Part shown: piece by piece, positions 20,789-32,025 of the stretch
How the letters are laid out: every line of letters begins with the position of its first letter
Numbering within the stretch: position 1 is the stretch's first letter
Source of the DNA: Cornus controversa
Taxonomy: Eukaryota > Streptophyta > Magnoliopsida > Cornales > Cornaceae
DNA length: 64,000 bases
Direction: 5' to 3'
Assembly: GCA_026545225.1 (NCBI GenBank)
Contig: CM048845.1
Coordinates: 18,879,001-18,943,000, forward strand
Program-made: the position numbers and the translations under genes
The notes under the pieces: generated by a model
Databases searched by the model: none
What the model was told of the DNA's origin: nothing
What the model saw: the letters and a program-made list of their open reading frames with translations, nothing else

Positions 20789-23530
20789 AAATATCCATCT
20801 AATCAATCATCGCACATCTGGAGATGTGTGTCATTTGCAATTAGGCTATCCCTATCATCAAGTCCTCTGGCATCTTGCCTCAACCCATGCCATCATCATT
20901 GATGGATCCTATTTAAATAAATCTATTTGTCCTTATTATTTAGTTGGCAAAATGTCAAAACTTCTCTTTAGTTTTTCAAACTCTAATTCATTCCCTTTAG
21001 AGATTTTATATACTAATTTATGGGGGCCACTCTTAATATGTCTCTCGTGATGGTTATCGTTATTATCATTTATTAATTAATGAGTTTTCTCATTTCAGTT
21101 GGTTCTATCCTTCAACAAGTAAAAGTGAATATTTTTAGTGTTTTGTGAATTTTAAATCTATGATTGAGAATGCATTATCCACCAAAATTAAAACACTAAT
21201 ACACCAGATTTTTTTTTGTTCATTTCATAAATTCTAATGGAATACAGCACTCATTCTCCTGCCCAAAAAAGCTTGAACGAAATGGCGTTGCAGAGGATAA
21301 ACATCTCTATATTGTTCACATAGTCTAGCCCTTTTAGACCATTCCTGAATTTTCAAAACCTTTTCGGTTGAGGCCTTTTAGACCTCAGCTTATATCATTA
21401 ATCGGTATCCCAACAAAGTTCTAGGTAATAAGTCTCTCCATGAAGTCTAGTTTTGTTCCCCCTCAACTTATGATAATTTGCATTTGTTTGGTTGTGCATA
21501 TTACCCTTATTTAGTCTCATATAATACTCATAAATTTCAAACTCGCACTACCAAATGTGTGTTCTTTGGCTATAACACTTGTCATAAAGGATATAAATGT
21601 TTTGACCCTCTCACAAGTTGCCTCTACATCTATTGTCAAGTGGTATTTGATAAGACTCTTTTTCCATTTCCTTCACTCACTAACTCAGTCTTGTCTTCCC
21701 GGATCTCTCATTTGTTCTGTCTTCAATGGTTGGTTAGCCCTAGATTAATTTCCTAATCCCATATCATAGCACCTAACCAGCTTGTGCCACCTTCCTAGCT
21801 CGATTCCCCTCTTCTCTAGTTATGCTCTGTCCCCTATCCACATCAAATCACAATCCATCTCCATTACCTATCGACATGCCTCTCCACCACCATCCTCCAC
21901 CTCTTACTACCTCAACTCATCCCATGATCACTTGATCTATGTCAGGAATCTAAAAAGCAAAAGTTCTCCCAGCCACCAAACACCTGTTACCATCTTGCCT
22001 TATTTCCACCTTATCCGACATCCCCCCGGGTCCCACCTCTTTTATGGTTGCTAGTAATCATCCTCATTGGCATGATGCTTTGATTAAAGAGTTCACTGCT
22101 TTTCTCAAAAATCATACCTGCACTCTTGTTTCACATCACCCTCGTTTGATTAAGGTTATTGGGTGTAAATGGGTGTTTCGTACCAAACAAAAATTGGATG
22201 GTGCTATTGACCGATATAAGCCCCACTTAATTGCTAAGGGTTTTCATCAACAAACTAGGTTTACATTGATGAAACCTTGAGTCTCATTATCAAACACCCC
22301 ACAATTTGGCTCATTTTATCATTGGCTTGCATTTTCTCCTGGCCTCTTCGCCAATTAAATGTTAAAAATGTCTTTTGCAGTGTGATCTTACTGACATCAT
22401 TTATATGCAGCAACCTCCTAGTTTTGCATATCCCACGTGGCTAGACTATGTATGCAAATTGACTAAGGCTTTATATTGTCTTAAGCAATATGCTCAGGCA
22501 TGGTTCTCTCATTTTTGCATGGTTTTGGGTACTATGGGATTTCATGCCTGCAAGTTCGATACCCCTCTTTTTCTTCACTGAACAGACGTCGATTTTTTTT
22601 ATTTTCTTATCTATGTTAATGGTATTATTATAACAGGGAGTGATATGATCGACATTCAAAATTTGATCATCTATCTCGGCCGTTATTTCGACATGAAGAA
22701 TCTTGGTTCCTTTACTTATTTTCTCAGTATGGTGGTACGTCACTCTTCTCAATCTATCACACTCACTCAATCCAAATATGCTCTTTCTCTACTTGACTGT
22801 ACCAGCTGACGGCCACCAAACCTCTTGCTAATCTAGTTGCCTCAAGTTCTAAGCTCTTTAAAAATGATGACACTCCTCTTGTGGATCCTACTCCTTTTCA
22901 GCAACTAGTTGGTGGGCTCCTATATATATTTCACCATCACACGGCCAGATCTTGCTTATGCCATGAATCAAGTATCTCTTTTTATGCATGCTCTGACCTT
23001 GGCTCACTTTGATGTCGTCAAACGAATTCTTCGATAGGTGAAAGGTACAATTCAGTTTGGCTTGCATGTTGTTCCTATCAAAGACATGCGTCTCGGGATG
23101 ATCGTCACACCACTTCCAACAGTTGTATTTTCCTTACTTTTAATCTCATTATTTTGAGTTCCAAAAAGCAACCGGCGGTCTCTCGTTCCTCCACTAAGGC
23201 TGAATATTGTGCCATGGCAACTAGTACTCTAGACCTATATTGGACTTAGTCTGTGCTCCGTGAACTTAGTATTTTTCTTCATAAGCCCCCCACTCTATTT
23301 TGTGTTAACATCAATGCCACGTATCTTGTTCCAACCCAATTCCCCATGGCAGTATAAAGCACATGGAAATTGATTATCATTTTATCCGGGAACGTGCTGC
23401 CTTACAAGTGCTCTTTTTTTCTAGTCATGCTCATTCGGCTGATTCTCTCACTAAGGGTCTTCTTGTCGCCCTATTCAACCATGCACATGCCAATCTCAAA
23501 GTCGCAAGTGCATCTATGATTGCGGGAGGG
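20789..23530 (+). pseudogene. Ale/Retrofit-like copia pol remnant
   Basis: Starts in the GAG-pre-integrase domain (LQLGYPYHQVLWHL, CPYYLVGKMSKLLFS, LEILYTNLWGP). Broken integrase follows (21051-21480), then MHLFGCAYYPYLVSYN and CVFFGYNTCHKGYKC (21478-21660). RT starts at 22044 with NHPHWHDALIKEF, IGCKWVFRTKQKLDG and LIAKGFHQQ; a deletion lies near 22300. YMQQPPSFAYP and LTKALYCLKQYAQAWF come at 22375-22581, a YVNG replacement of YVDD near 22610, and RNase H pieces (SSTKAEYCAMA near 23190) follow. The residues and short tail match the Ale/Retrofit group. gag and the 5' LTR are absent: element A abuts its start. Many stops. Confidence 0.9.
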
Positions 23531-23690
23531 TGTAAAGATATACATAAACCTCCTTGATTCTAGCATGCATTATCTCTTGTATTATTTGTATAGCTTGATT
23601 TCTAGGGGTTACTATTCTTTCCTACTATTGTGGAAATTCTCTCTCCATATCATTGTAATTCAATATTGTGTAAATCGCTTCTATAAACAC
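23531..23690 (+). mobile_element. Probable short 3' LTR of the Ale-like copia
   Basis: GCGGGAGGG (23522-23530) acts as a polypurine tract directly before TGTAAAGATATAC. This is the usual arrangement in Ale-type elements, whose LTRs are only about 150-200 bp. The right edge is a guess. Confidence 0.5.
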
Positions 23691-23830
23691 AAATGGAGGC
23701 AGCCCTATTGGGTGATGCAAATCATAACAAACTACAAACTGCTCTTTCCATAACTTGGACTGAATGAATTCCATTGAAAATCCAGTTATTTCTTGCCTTC
23801 CACAAATTTCAAGTGACAAAAGCCTTATCT
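23690..23830 (-). pseudogene. Possible LINE (L1-type) fragment
   Basis: Minus strand reads LWKARNNWIFNGIHSVQV with stops nearby, similar to the W-x-ARN-x-x-IFNG stretch after the zinc-knuckle domain of plant L1 RTs. Too short to be sure. Confidence 0.4.
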
Positions 23831-23845
23831 ACATTCTTGGACCAA

Positions 23846-23934
23846 TATGTAGTACTCTCAAACATTATGTTTACAGAGTACTGCTATATGTTTAAGCCCA
23901 AGAATTGAATTCACTTGAAGTCAAAATAGAACAA
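23846..23934 (+). repeat. Dispersed repeat, copy 1
   Basis: About 90 bp nearly identical to 57878-57966: TACTCTCAAACATTATGTTT, then GCTATATGTTTAAG and GAATTGAATTCACTTGAAG. Both copies end at AAAATAGAACAAA. No coding sense. Confidence 0.8.
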
Positions 23935-24491
23935 AGGCCTACCCGACCCGTTTGACTTGCAGGTTTATACTTGATAGGGATTAATTATCTCATGAATATT
24001 ATGTTTCAACCTTATGAAGAGCTGAGGGTCACAAAGATGATTCACTGCAAGTTGATTGATCAATAGTCTATGTGGGACTTTTATTTTTCTCTTTCAATTC
24101 CTTCTCACCCATTGCTTTCACAAGTCCACAACCATTCAATGAGCTGTATGGAAACATCCCAAAGAACAAATTTATCAACACTAATGGATATGGTTGTTCT
24201 CTTCAGACAACGAAGAATATATTCCCTTATGGTAATGTTGATTATTGCACTATCCAAAAAAACAGATATATAGAAAAATAAGTGTTATACATGTGGAAAT
24301 ATTGCCTATATATATAGATGCTTTGTGAGTGAGTATTGGCATCCCATTGCAGATCAATGCAGAGAGATTAGGAAGAGAGGCCTGGTATGAAGATTAAGAG
24401 TCTTGTTTGGTAGCCAGGGATGACTTGCCTAAATCCACACCACATGTTTATTTCTAAAAGAAGTACTTCTCGCAGAAGTACTCAAGCTATA
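23935..24491. other. Unassigned stretch
   Basis: Two overlapping chance ORFs near 24070-24280 without recognisable domains. Nothing else seen. Confidence 0.4.
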
Positions 24492-24596
24492 TTTGAGAGT
24501 ACCGAATCGATGTCTTAGAATGAGAGAAAATTTAGTTCAATTTTAACTAAATTTTCTTTAATCTCAATTTCAATGCTCCGATTCAGTACTCTCAAA
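24492..24596. repeat. 105-nt imperfect inverted repeat (hairpin or tiny MITE)
   Basis: The left arm begins TTTGAGAGTACCGAATCG. The right arm ends CGATTCAGTACTCTCAAA, complementary with one mismatch. The arms pair again in the inner part (GAAAATTTAGTT with AACTAAATTTTC) around a short loop. It could be a foldback MITE or a small-RNA precursor. No clear TSD. Confidence 0.7.
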
Positions 24597-25269
24597 GGGA
24601 ACATTATTGTATAGGATATATCCCTTGCTGTGGTTTCTAGGAAGTCATCACTGTGCTAGCCTAACTGGCTCTTTTATTTCATGCTAGACCTTCTTTTCCA
24701 TGCGCTAGCAATCTCATCATGTTACTTCTCCCAATGGAGTGCATAAGCATCTCCATTGAAACACAGAAGGCAGGTACATGTTGACTTATAGTTCAGCTGA
24801 ATAAAAATATATGCATGTTGTTTTTTTTGGTCCCATGCAAGCTTTTATCTTTAGTTGTTGAGACTTCTGGGGGGTTGCGAATTCCAGTCTAACCCATGAC
24901 TATTTTTATTTCCTTTTGTTTTGGAGTTGCAATACATACAGTACAACAGTTCTCTCTGGGTCAAAGAAAAATACGAATCTTGGCCACTTTTGTATAAATA
25001 TATGCTACTTGTGTGTGTTAAATTTCAAATGCCTCTTTCAGAAAATCTCAAATCGATGAATTTAGGTCCTAATTGGTAACACTTCCGATTTCAAATTTTA
25101 ACTTTTATTTTTATTTTTTTGGAAGTCACAGCATAAATAGTATTTGGTAATGCACTTTTCATTTCTGAAAAAATAGGAGTGATATCAAAATTTTGACAAC
25201 CATTAAACCTAATTTGAAAGTTTCATAATGAAACTTTCAGTTTTAGTTTTTATTTTTCAGTTCAAGTTT
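24597..25269. other. Unassigned stretch
   Basis: Mixed sequence with no ORF of note. 25070-25200 (CCTAATTGGTAACACTTCC and GTATTTGGTAATGCAC) looks like the edge of a MITE, but I could not find a matching opposite end. Confidence 0.35.
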
Positions 25270-25542
25270 TCATTTCTGATTTTTTTTATAAAATATAATA
25301 AATAAAAATTTTGGTTACTCAAAAATATAAATATAATAAATTAAATACAATAAATTAAAATTTAATAAAAAATATATATAAAATACAATAAAAAAAATTT
25401 TGATTGCTCAAAAAATATAAATATAACAAAATAAAATAAATAAATTATAAATAAAAATATAAAAATAAAAAGTTTGGTTCATGAAAAAATATATAAATAA
25501 AATACAATAAATACAAAATTATAAGTAAATAAGAATAAAAAA

Positions 25543-25577
<35 letters not shown>

Positions 25578-25690
25578 ATGGCAAATATATCTATTGAATA
25601 TAAAAATATAAAAGAAAATAAATAGAGTATATATAATAATATATGACAATAATAAAAAAACATGTTAATTTAGACTATAATTTGAAAATT
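25270..25690. repeat. AT-rich low-complexity DNA with (TA)14
   Basis: Runs of ATAAAATACAATAAAT-type sequence. A pure (TA)n microsatellite lies at 25547-25574. Confidence 0.85.
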
Positions 25691-26595
25691 AGACTCGTGA
25701 ATAGCTTGAATTTATGACAATTATGTATAAAAATACATTTATTAATTAAAATAAACTCAAGCAAACTCCTAACAAATATAAAGTCCAATTCAAAATTCAT
25801 GACGCAAACTAACAAAAAGTAATGACCTTTTAGTTTTTGCAGTACAAGTAAAATAGTGTGAAACTTTATTGTGCAGAACTAATGCTCCAATTGGAAACAC
25901 TAGGCAACGATTTGGAAAATGATGCTTATTGGTTTCTTAAAATAACCAAGATTATTGCTATTTGTAGTTGTAATAGTGTTCATATTTGTCATCATTGTTT
26001 TTGCAAAATTAAACAAATCTTGCTGTTCAACTTGAATTTTTAAACTATTTAATTTACCCATTATTATTTTTGGAACAAACAGTTAAAGTTTTCATCTGGT
26101 TCACTAAAAATAGTTTTTCCCCTTTGTTTCCTCATTCCATGTGTATCCCACCAAACTAGGATGACAAGTACCATAATTGTTCTCTTAAGAAACACAACCT
26201 TGTAAACTAATATATATATACAATTTCCACATCGCCTATGCACCCAATAAATCAACTAATTCGACCATTTTGAGACGTATGATGTAAGCCATACAAGATC
26301 AGAGCGGATGTAAGAGCAAGAGAGCAAAAGCGATAAATTTTATATTATACAGAAAAATGACAAAGATCCTAAGAGATTGACCCAAGTAGATAAAAAATTT
26401 AACACTAGTGTCTAGCAAACATTAAGTCTAAGAATGAAGTCCTCTTGAATGGAAACAATTCCTTAAATGTGGGTGTGTGTACCAATCAGGAGAAAAAAAA
26501 ATACAGAGAAAGAGTGTTTCTGATCACGAAAACAAGAGCCTGCGCAGAGCACAACAACGACGCTCGTTTAAAAAAATTACTTGACTTAGTGTATG
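25691..26595. other. Unassigned stretch
   Basis: AT-rich, with scattered short ORFs of no recognisable family. I see no gene, LTR or repeat here. Confidence 0.4.
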
Positions 26596-27735
26596 TAGGG
26601 ATGACAACTAGGGGTGCACAAAGAACCGTCGGAACCGGAACCGGAACCGAGGGGAACCGTACCGGAACCGTACCGAACCGTGGCTACGGTTCCGGTTCCG
26701 GTTTCGGTTCCTAAAATTAGGAACCGTTACCAACGGTTCCGGTTCCGGTTCCAGGACCAGTAGAACCGTACCGGAACCGGAACCGTTGAGGGTAACGGTT
26801 CCTTGGAACCGGAACCGGAACCGTTTTATATTAAATATGTGTATGTATATATATATATATAATATAATAACTATATATAATATATATATATATATATATA
26901 CATTACATATAATAATTATATATAATGTATATATATTATATTATCATATATTATATATAATAATTATATTATAATATAATTACTATACATAATATATATA
27001 CATTATATGTAATGTATATATATCAATAATATAATATAATAATTATATATATATAGGGTGCCATTTTTAGATTGTAGGTCTCACATTTATTTAATGAATA
27101 TATATATATATATATTTTGTATTTTCAAGCTTCATTAAAAAAAAAAAAAAAAATCCTAAGGAACCGCGGTTCGGAACCGGAACCGTACCGAGAACCGCGG
27201 TACGGTTCCTCACGGTTCCAACCCTTAACGGTTCCGGTTCCGAAAATCAGGAACCGTTGGTAACGATTCCGGTTCCGGTTCCACCAAGAACCGTGAGGAA
27301 CCGTACCGTGTGCACCCCTAATGACAACGGGTCAGTTACGGGGTGGGGGTTCCAATCCCCATCCCCATAACTGTTTGATTTTGGAAACCCCATAACCGGT
27401 TATAAATTCTCCCTTCACCCCATCTCGGCCCCATAACTGACCTAACTCACCCTGCCCCAAACCGCCCTGCCTCATAACAGATTAAAACTCATTTGATTAA
27501 TGAATTTTCAATATTATCCAAACATTAACATTCTACCCTTTCCAAAATTTCCTTATTTATTTTTGTTGTCATTGTTTAAAATAAAAAATTACACAACTTC
27601 CAACAAAATCAAATATTTTGAAATTTAACATTTTTTTAAAGTATATATACACACAAATAATATAATATAAATAATTAAGTGTAGTATAATCGGGGCGGGG
27701 TGGCCTTGTCCCACCTCTGCCTCGAAACTGACCGA
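26596..27735. mobile_element. Probable older MITE hosting the 712-bp element
   Basis: If the 712-bp insert and one TSD copy are removed, the sequence reads TAGGGATGACAACGGGTC followed by a G-rich stretch (GGGGTGGGGGTTCC). At the other side, about 27690-27735, it has GGGGCGGGGTGGCC. This G-rich, TAGGGATG-starting layout is common in plant hAT-type MITEs. No matching terminal inverted repeat was found at the right, so the limit is uncertain. Confidence 0.4.
26609..27320. mobile_element. hAT-type MITE with GGAACC/GGTTCC arrays
   Basis: Terminal inverted repeats TAGGGGTGCACA (26609-26620) and TGTGCACCCCTA (27309-27320) are perfect. The 8-bp target-site duplication ATGACAAC is exact at 26601-26608 and 27321-27328, as in the hAT superfamily. 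Both arms are packed with GGAACC and GGTTCC words (about 210 bp left, 160 bp right). The centre (26826-27150) is a TA-rich microsatellite-like block. No transposase, so non-autonomous. Confidence 0.93.
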
Positions 27736-28195
27736 ATTTTAAATAACAAAATTCATTTATATCTCATTTAAATAAATGATTTTTCAAATTGGCTTTAAAT
27801 GGGATGGAGATAGTGTTAAAAGAGAGGATAAAGAATTAAAAAATGATAAACCATCGAACTAATTAAGTAGTTCAAATAGATAAGCCTACCAACAATTGTG
27901 CATGGAATAGGACTTTTAGCTCCATGTGAGCCAGCTGTTTTATAAAAATTGATTCACTCACTGAATTCCGTGAGAGAATCGCATCTCTTAATGAATGTGA
28001 CCATTAGATGCATTATAGGGGGACTGTCATGGGTTCCACTAATGCATCCAACATTACTCCTTCTGACAAGTGAATCGGTATCACTTACCCAAAAAGAAAA
28101 AAAGGGTATCACTGCTCACTTTTTTAAGCTGTCCTAGTACAACATTTCACTTGCTAAGACACTATTAGTTCGAAATATTGTCTAACACAATTTTT
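27736..28195. other. Unassigned stretch
   Basis: One chance ORF (27949-28137). A small inverted match, TTAGATGCATTA (about 28004) against TAATGCATCCAA (about 28042), is the only structure seen. Confidence 0.35.
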
Positions 28196-28406
28196 GTCCT
28201 GTTTGGCAGAGCTTTTGTTTCAACTTTTACGCAGAAAAAAAAGAGAAGGAAAAGCTAAATCAGGAAGCTAGCACCCACCAGTTTTCTTTAAATGCTCTTT
28301 TTGAATTCCAAAGCTCTTTCGCCTTACCAATCTAAACACTCTCTAAAACAAATTTTGAGTTTGAAAATCTGAAAGCCGCTTTTCAAAAGTCAATCCAAAC
28401 AAGGCC
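28196..28406. mobile_element. Probable 211-bp MITE
   Basis: Left end GTCCTGTTTGGCAGAGC and right end CAATCCAAACAAGGCC form imperfect inverted repeats of the common CCTGTTTGG / CCAAACAAGG type. The TSD is not clear. Confidence 0.6.
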
Positions 28407-28424
28407 TTTATATGATAATGGAAC

Positions 28425-28510
28425 TCATTTGACTTATTGTGTGAAAAACCACTTATTGTGTGTGAGAAGGTAAATGGAACTTGTTTGGCTCATTGTGTGT
28501 TAACCACTTA
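28425..28510. repeat. Short local duplication
   Basis: ATGGAACTCATTTGACTTATTGTGT-like sequence recurs about 60 bp later as ATGGAACTTGTTTGGCTCATTGTGT, with CCACTTA after each. Confidence 0.55.
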
Positions 28511-28571
28511 AACCTCATAGTCTGTATTCACAAATGAAAAAGACGGTGGAAAAAAAAAACAGAAGAGAAAA

Positions 28572-28632
28572 GACTGTTTTTCACAAAAGAGGAAGGTTTT
28601 TCAACCTCTCCAGCTAGTATGTGTGGCACACA
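28572..28632. repeat. 61-bp direct repeat flanking the TRIM, left copy
   Basis: Runs from GACTGTTTTTCACAAAAGAG to GGCACACA and abuts the LTR exactly. It is repeated at 29749-29809 on the other side of the TRIM, at about 75-80% identity and in the same orientation. Confidence 0.7.
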
Positions 28633-29385
28633 TGTTAGAAATAAAAAAAAAATTTGTATTAAATTGAATTATCTTGTAAACAATAAATAAAATCTTATTT
28701 ATAGGCACTTAATTTTAGAGACTAAGTAAATTTAAGAGACAAGAAATTCAAGTCCTAAGTGATTTAGGAGAATGTGTAAGAAACCTATGTACTTTAAAAA
28801 AAGATATATAATATAATAACAGATATAATAGGAAATATATATATATCTAACAACCCTCTGCAAACTCATGGTGAGTTATATGAAGCCAACTTGAGTTTGG
28901 AAACAAAATTTTGAATGAGGTTCGTGAAATCAATCTGGTTATGTTACCAGTTGTGACTACGAACACATACAAAGAAACTTCAAAAGAGCGACGCTCAGTA
29001 GACAAAAACAGCTCATTGGAGCGACAGAAAAACCAAAAACAACTCGTTGAAGCAAAAACTGGTTTGAAAATTAAAAAAGAGGCTCGTTGAAATCAGCAAC
29101 TTTGACATACAGATGTTATGGCTCGTGAAAGCAATCTCGTGATGTTACTAAGAGTGACTGTGAATACATACAAAGAAGCTGCAAAAGAGAGACTCAGTAA
29201 ACAAAACTAGCTCGTTGGAGTGACGGTATATAAGACCAAAAGCTACTTGTTGGAGCAAAAATTGATTTGAAAATTAGAAAAGGGCTCATTGAAACTAGCA
29301 ACTTGAGCTCGGCTACTGGCAGAATGGAGAGATCCGGGGAGACCGAGATGATGGTTGTCATATTTTTTCTTCTTTTATTACCTAC

Positions 29386-29425
<40 letters not shown>

Positions 29426-29732
29426 GGAAGCTATTTTGATGATTGCCCGTCGAGGATGAAGCCGATAGTGCCATCTCCGGTGGTGAGGGCAATAAACTCT
29501 AAAGACAACCAAAGACTAGTAGGCTCTGATACCATGTTAGAAATAAAGAAATATTGTATTGAATTGAATTGAATTATTTTGTGAACAATACATAAAGACC
29601 TATTTATAAGCATATAATCTTGGAGGCTAACTAAGCTTAGGAGACAAGAAATCATAGTTCTAAATAGTTTTAGAGAAGGTGTAAGAAACCTATATGATTT
29701 AGGAAAAGAAATATAATATAACAGATATAATA
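28633..29732 (-). mobile_element. TRIM: miniature LTR retrotransposon
   Basis: Two direct repeats, 28633-28852 (220 bp, TGTTAGAAAT to ATATCTAACA) and 29535-29732 (about 198 bp, lacking the last 20 or so bases), enclose about 680 bp without coding capacity. The right copy is preceded on the plus strand by GGCTCTGATACCA (29522-29534), the reverse complement of a tRNA-Met primer site. The left copy is followed by AACCCTCTGC (28852-28861), the reverse complement of a GCAGAGGGTT polypurine tract. The element therefore lies on the minus strand. These are the defining parts of a terminal-repeat retrotransposon in miniature. Confidence 0.85.
28921..29305. repeat. Tandem duplication (about 200 bp) inside the TRIM
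   Basis: 28921-29107 and 29121-29305 share, in order, CGTGAAA-CAATCT, ATACAAAGAA, CAAAAGAG, CAGTA-ACAAAA, CTCGTTGGAG- and TTTGAAAATTA-type blocks. A (AT)n run lies at 29389-29421. Confidence 0.75.
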
Positions 29733-29748
29733 TGTGGTTTAGAGAACT

Positions 29749-29809
29749 GACTAATTTTCACAAAAGAGAAAGGTTTTCCAACCTATCATGCTAGTCTGTA
29801 TGGTAGACA
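29749..29809. repeat. 61-bp direct repeat flanking the TRIM, right copy
   Basis: GACTAATTTTCACAAAAGAG to GGTAGACA; partner of 28572-28632. About 16 bp of other sequence separates it from the truncated LTR. Confidence 0.7.
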
Positions 29810-30177
29810 AATTGTATCAAGTAAAAAAAAAGAAAAAAACTCAACCAACAGTTCATTTTTCCCACTTCCTCGCAAAAGTCTCTATAAATATAAACTTTAA
29901 AGAATGAGTCCCTATCACACCCCGATTTCCAACACTCGGCTAAGAGCGTGGAAAATGGGGGTGATTATTATATGTGAATCATCATTTAAATCTTTAATTC
30001 ATTCAAAATTTCATAACCACGGAAGCATAGTCAAAATCATACATTCAAAGTGTACACAAATTTTGTATACAATTTAACACCTACATGTGGGTCCTTCATT
30101 AGGGTATATGTGCACTCAATTACTATTACTCATTCTCATACCCAGCTGCTCAGTACGATCCATCATAATGTTCATTA

Positions 30178-31634
30178 CGATGTGTTGTGTGCGGTTACGT
30201 TACTCACAATTTATAAATTTACCACTCGCGATAGAACGAATCCTTGAAGGATAGGGCTCTAAGTTGAGGGTGTCGATCCCACAGAGACTATGTTGGTATA
30301 ATTCATTAAAGGTTGAAGGTCACTTCTTGTTTAAACCCCAACCATTTTGGTTATGTTTACTCTACTTTGAAAGTATAAAAGTAATTTAAATACAAAGGTT
30401 GAAAGAAGAATACAAGACTAGGGTTAGATATCTCCGCTAACCTTATAATATGTCACACTTATAACAAATTGGGAGAAATTCATACAAATGTGTACTAACG
30501 AAGCATTGACAAGTCCCATCAATAACGACGTCGCCAAGAAAATACACACACCTTAATATACTATAATCCATCTTCGAAAAGCGTGATTTTTCTTATTTAC
30601 GTAATTACCTACTTGTAGTAAAATCATTGTCACATGATTTCCCTACCTACCTACTTACCTAATTGAAGCAAAATCATCTTTTCTAAGCATGGACTATGCA
30701 AATCTAGCTATGCATGTTATAGTGAAAACTAGTCTCAAGCCATCACTTATAGTCCTTGTGAAGCTTACAAGTGTTTGAAGATCATGTGAGGAATTTAAGT
30801 ATTCTAAGACAAGAAGATAAATCACAAGACATGAACATGAAGAATTTATAAACTTATAATTATATAAGGCACAAGGCAAGAGATATATACATCATATATA
30901 TATAAATCCCTAATTCATTGAAGTTAGAACATATTTACAAAGCTAGAGTTTGTCAAAACCCTATAGAAGGATTAGTTGATTACGGTGGGCTGGAAGCACT
31001 CCATAAACAGAGATGGTCCTATGCTCAAAATGGTCTTCAAGGCCTTACAAAGCCCTTTTTGAAACTTTCCCTCTCTAAAACTTCACTTTCTCTCTCTAGA
31101 ATTCTAAAATATGCTCTCTTTTACAAGAATTGTGTGTCTTTTATTATTACATATTTGCTAGTTATATAACTGATCTGAGCCTCAAAATATCATAGAAATT
31201 CCATGCAAGTCTTTATCCAAGCAAAATTAGACAAGTGGCAAGTGGAGAAAATATTTGCAGAAAAATATTTTCAGTAGGTTTGGGCGATGCATCGAAGAAG
31301 GCACTTTGATGCATCGAAGCTACGAAGCATCAAAGTAGGGACTTCGATGCATCGATCTTCCTTCTTCTACAGATCTTTAACTTTCTATCTTTTCGGCTTC
31401 GGTCTTGACACTCCCTTCATTATTCCTTGATGAAGACTTTGCATGAAGTGTGGTAAGAAATAGGAATGCATTGTTGAACTGATAAAGGAGTCGAATTACG
31501 CCACATTCTGAGTTTGAACCTGCATTCATCAAAAACATAAAAACACGTAAAAACTATACAATATATGCAACTGTGGGATCAGGATACATAAGTAAAGGCG
31601 CAAGAATGTATAACATTCAACGCTTATCACGATG
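30178..31634. repeat. Target-site duplication CGATG around the nested solo LTR
   Basis: CGATG at 30178-30182 and 31630-31634 is exact. The surrounding E-LTR sequence is continuous with 41700-41720 when the insert is removed. Confidence 0.88.
30183..31629 (-). mobile_element. Solo LTR, probably Tat/Ogre-like gypsy
   Basis: 1,447 bp with TG...CA ends: on the minus strand TGATAAGCGTTGAATG to CCGCACACAACA. TGATAAG starts and the GTCGATCCCACAGAGAC motif (about 30270) recall Tat-type LTRs (from memory). Contains the palindromic word CTTCGATGCATCG repeated at 31284-31360. No long ORF. Confidence 0.8.
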
Positions 31635-32025
31635 TATAATAATCCTCATTACGATCCATTTTAAGTGAGGTTGTGATCCATCGTATATTACAATCAATCA
31701 TTGATGTATCGCGACATGTATCGAAATACACTAGTTTTGGAGCTCAATTTCCTTGCATTCTTACTATCCATCAACTTGGATATTAGGATACATTGTAGTA
31801 TTATGATGCATTGTAATATTGATTACGATCCATCACAACCACTCGACTATAGATGTCTGTTTAATTTGTTATCATTACACATACGACATCCAATTTCCAT
31901 TTACTTCCAAGCATACATTGAACGTGGATTAATATACTCTAACCATGTATATTAACATGAAAATCATAACTGGAACTTAATTACATCATTGAAATTGAAA
32001 CAAGTCTGGAAGAAACATAAAGTGT

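Noticed and set aside
24070..24281. Two overlapping 67-69 codon ORFs as a host gene exon
   Set aside because: No recognisable domain, no splice context that convinces, and two frames equally open.
26445..26714. 89-codon ORF with GTG/TGTE repeats
   Set aside because: The repeats are the translated GGAACC array of the MITE.
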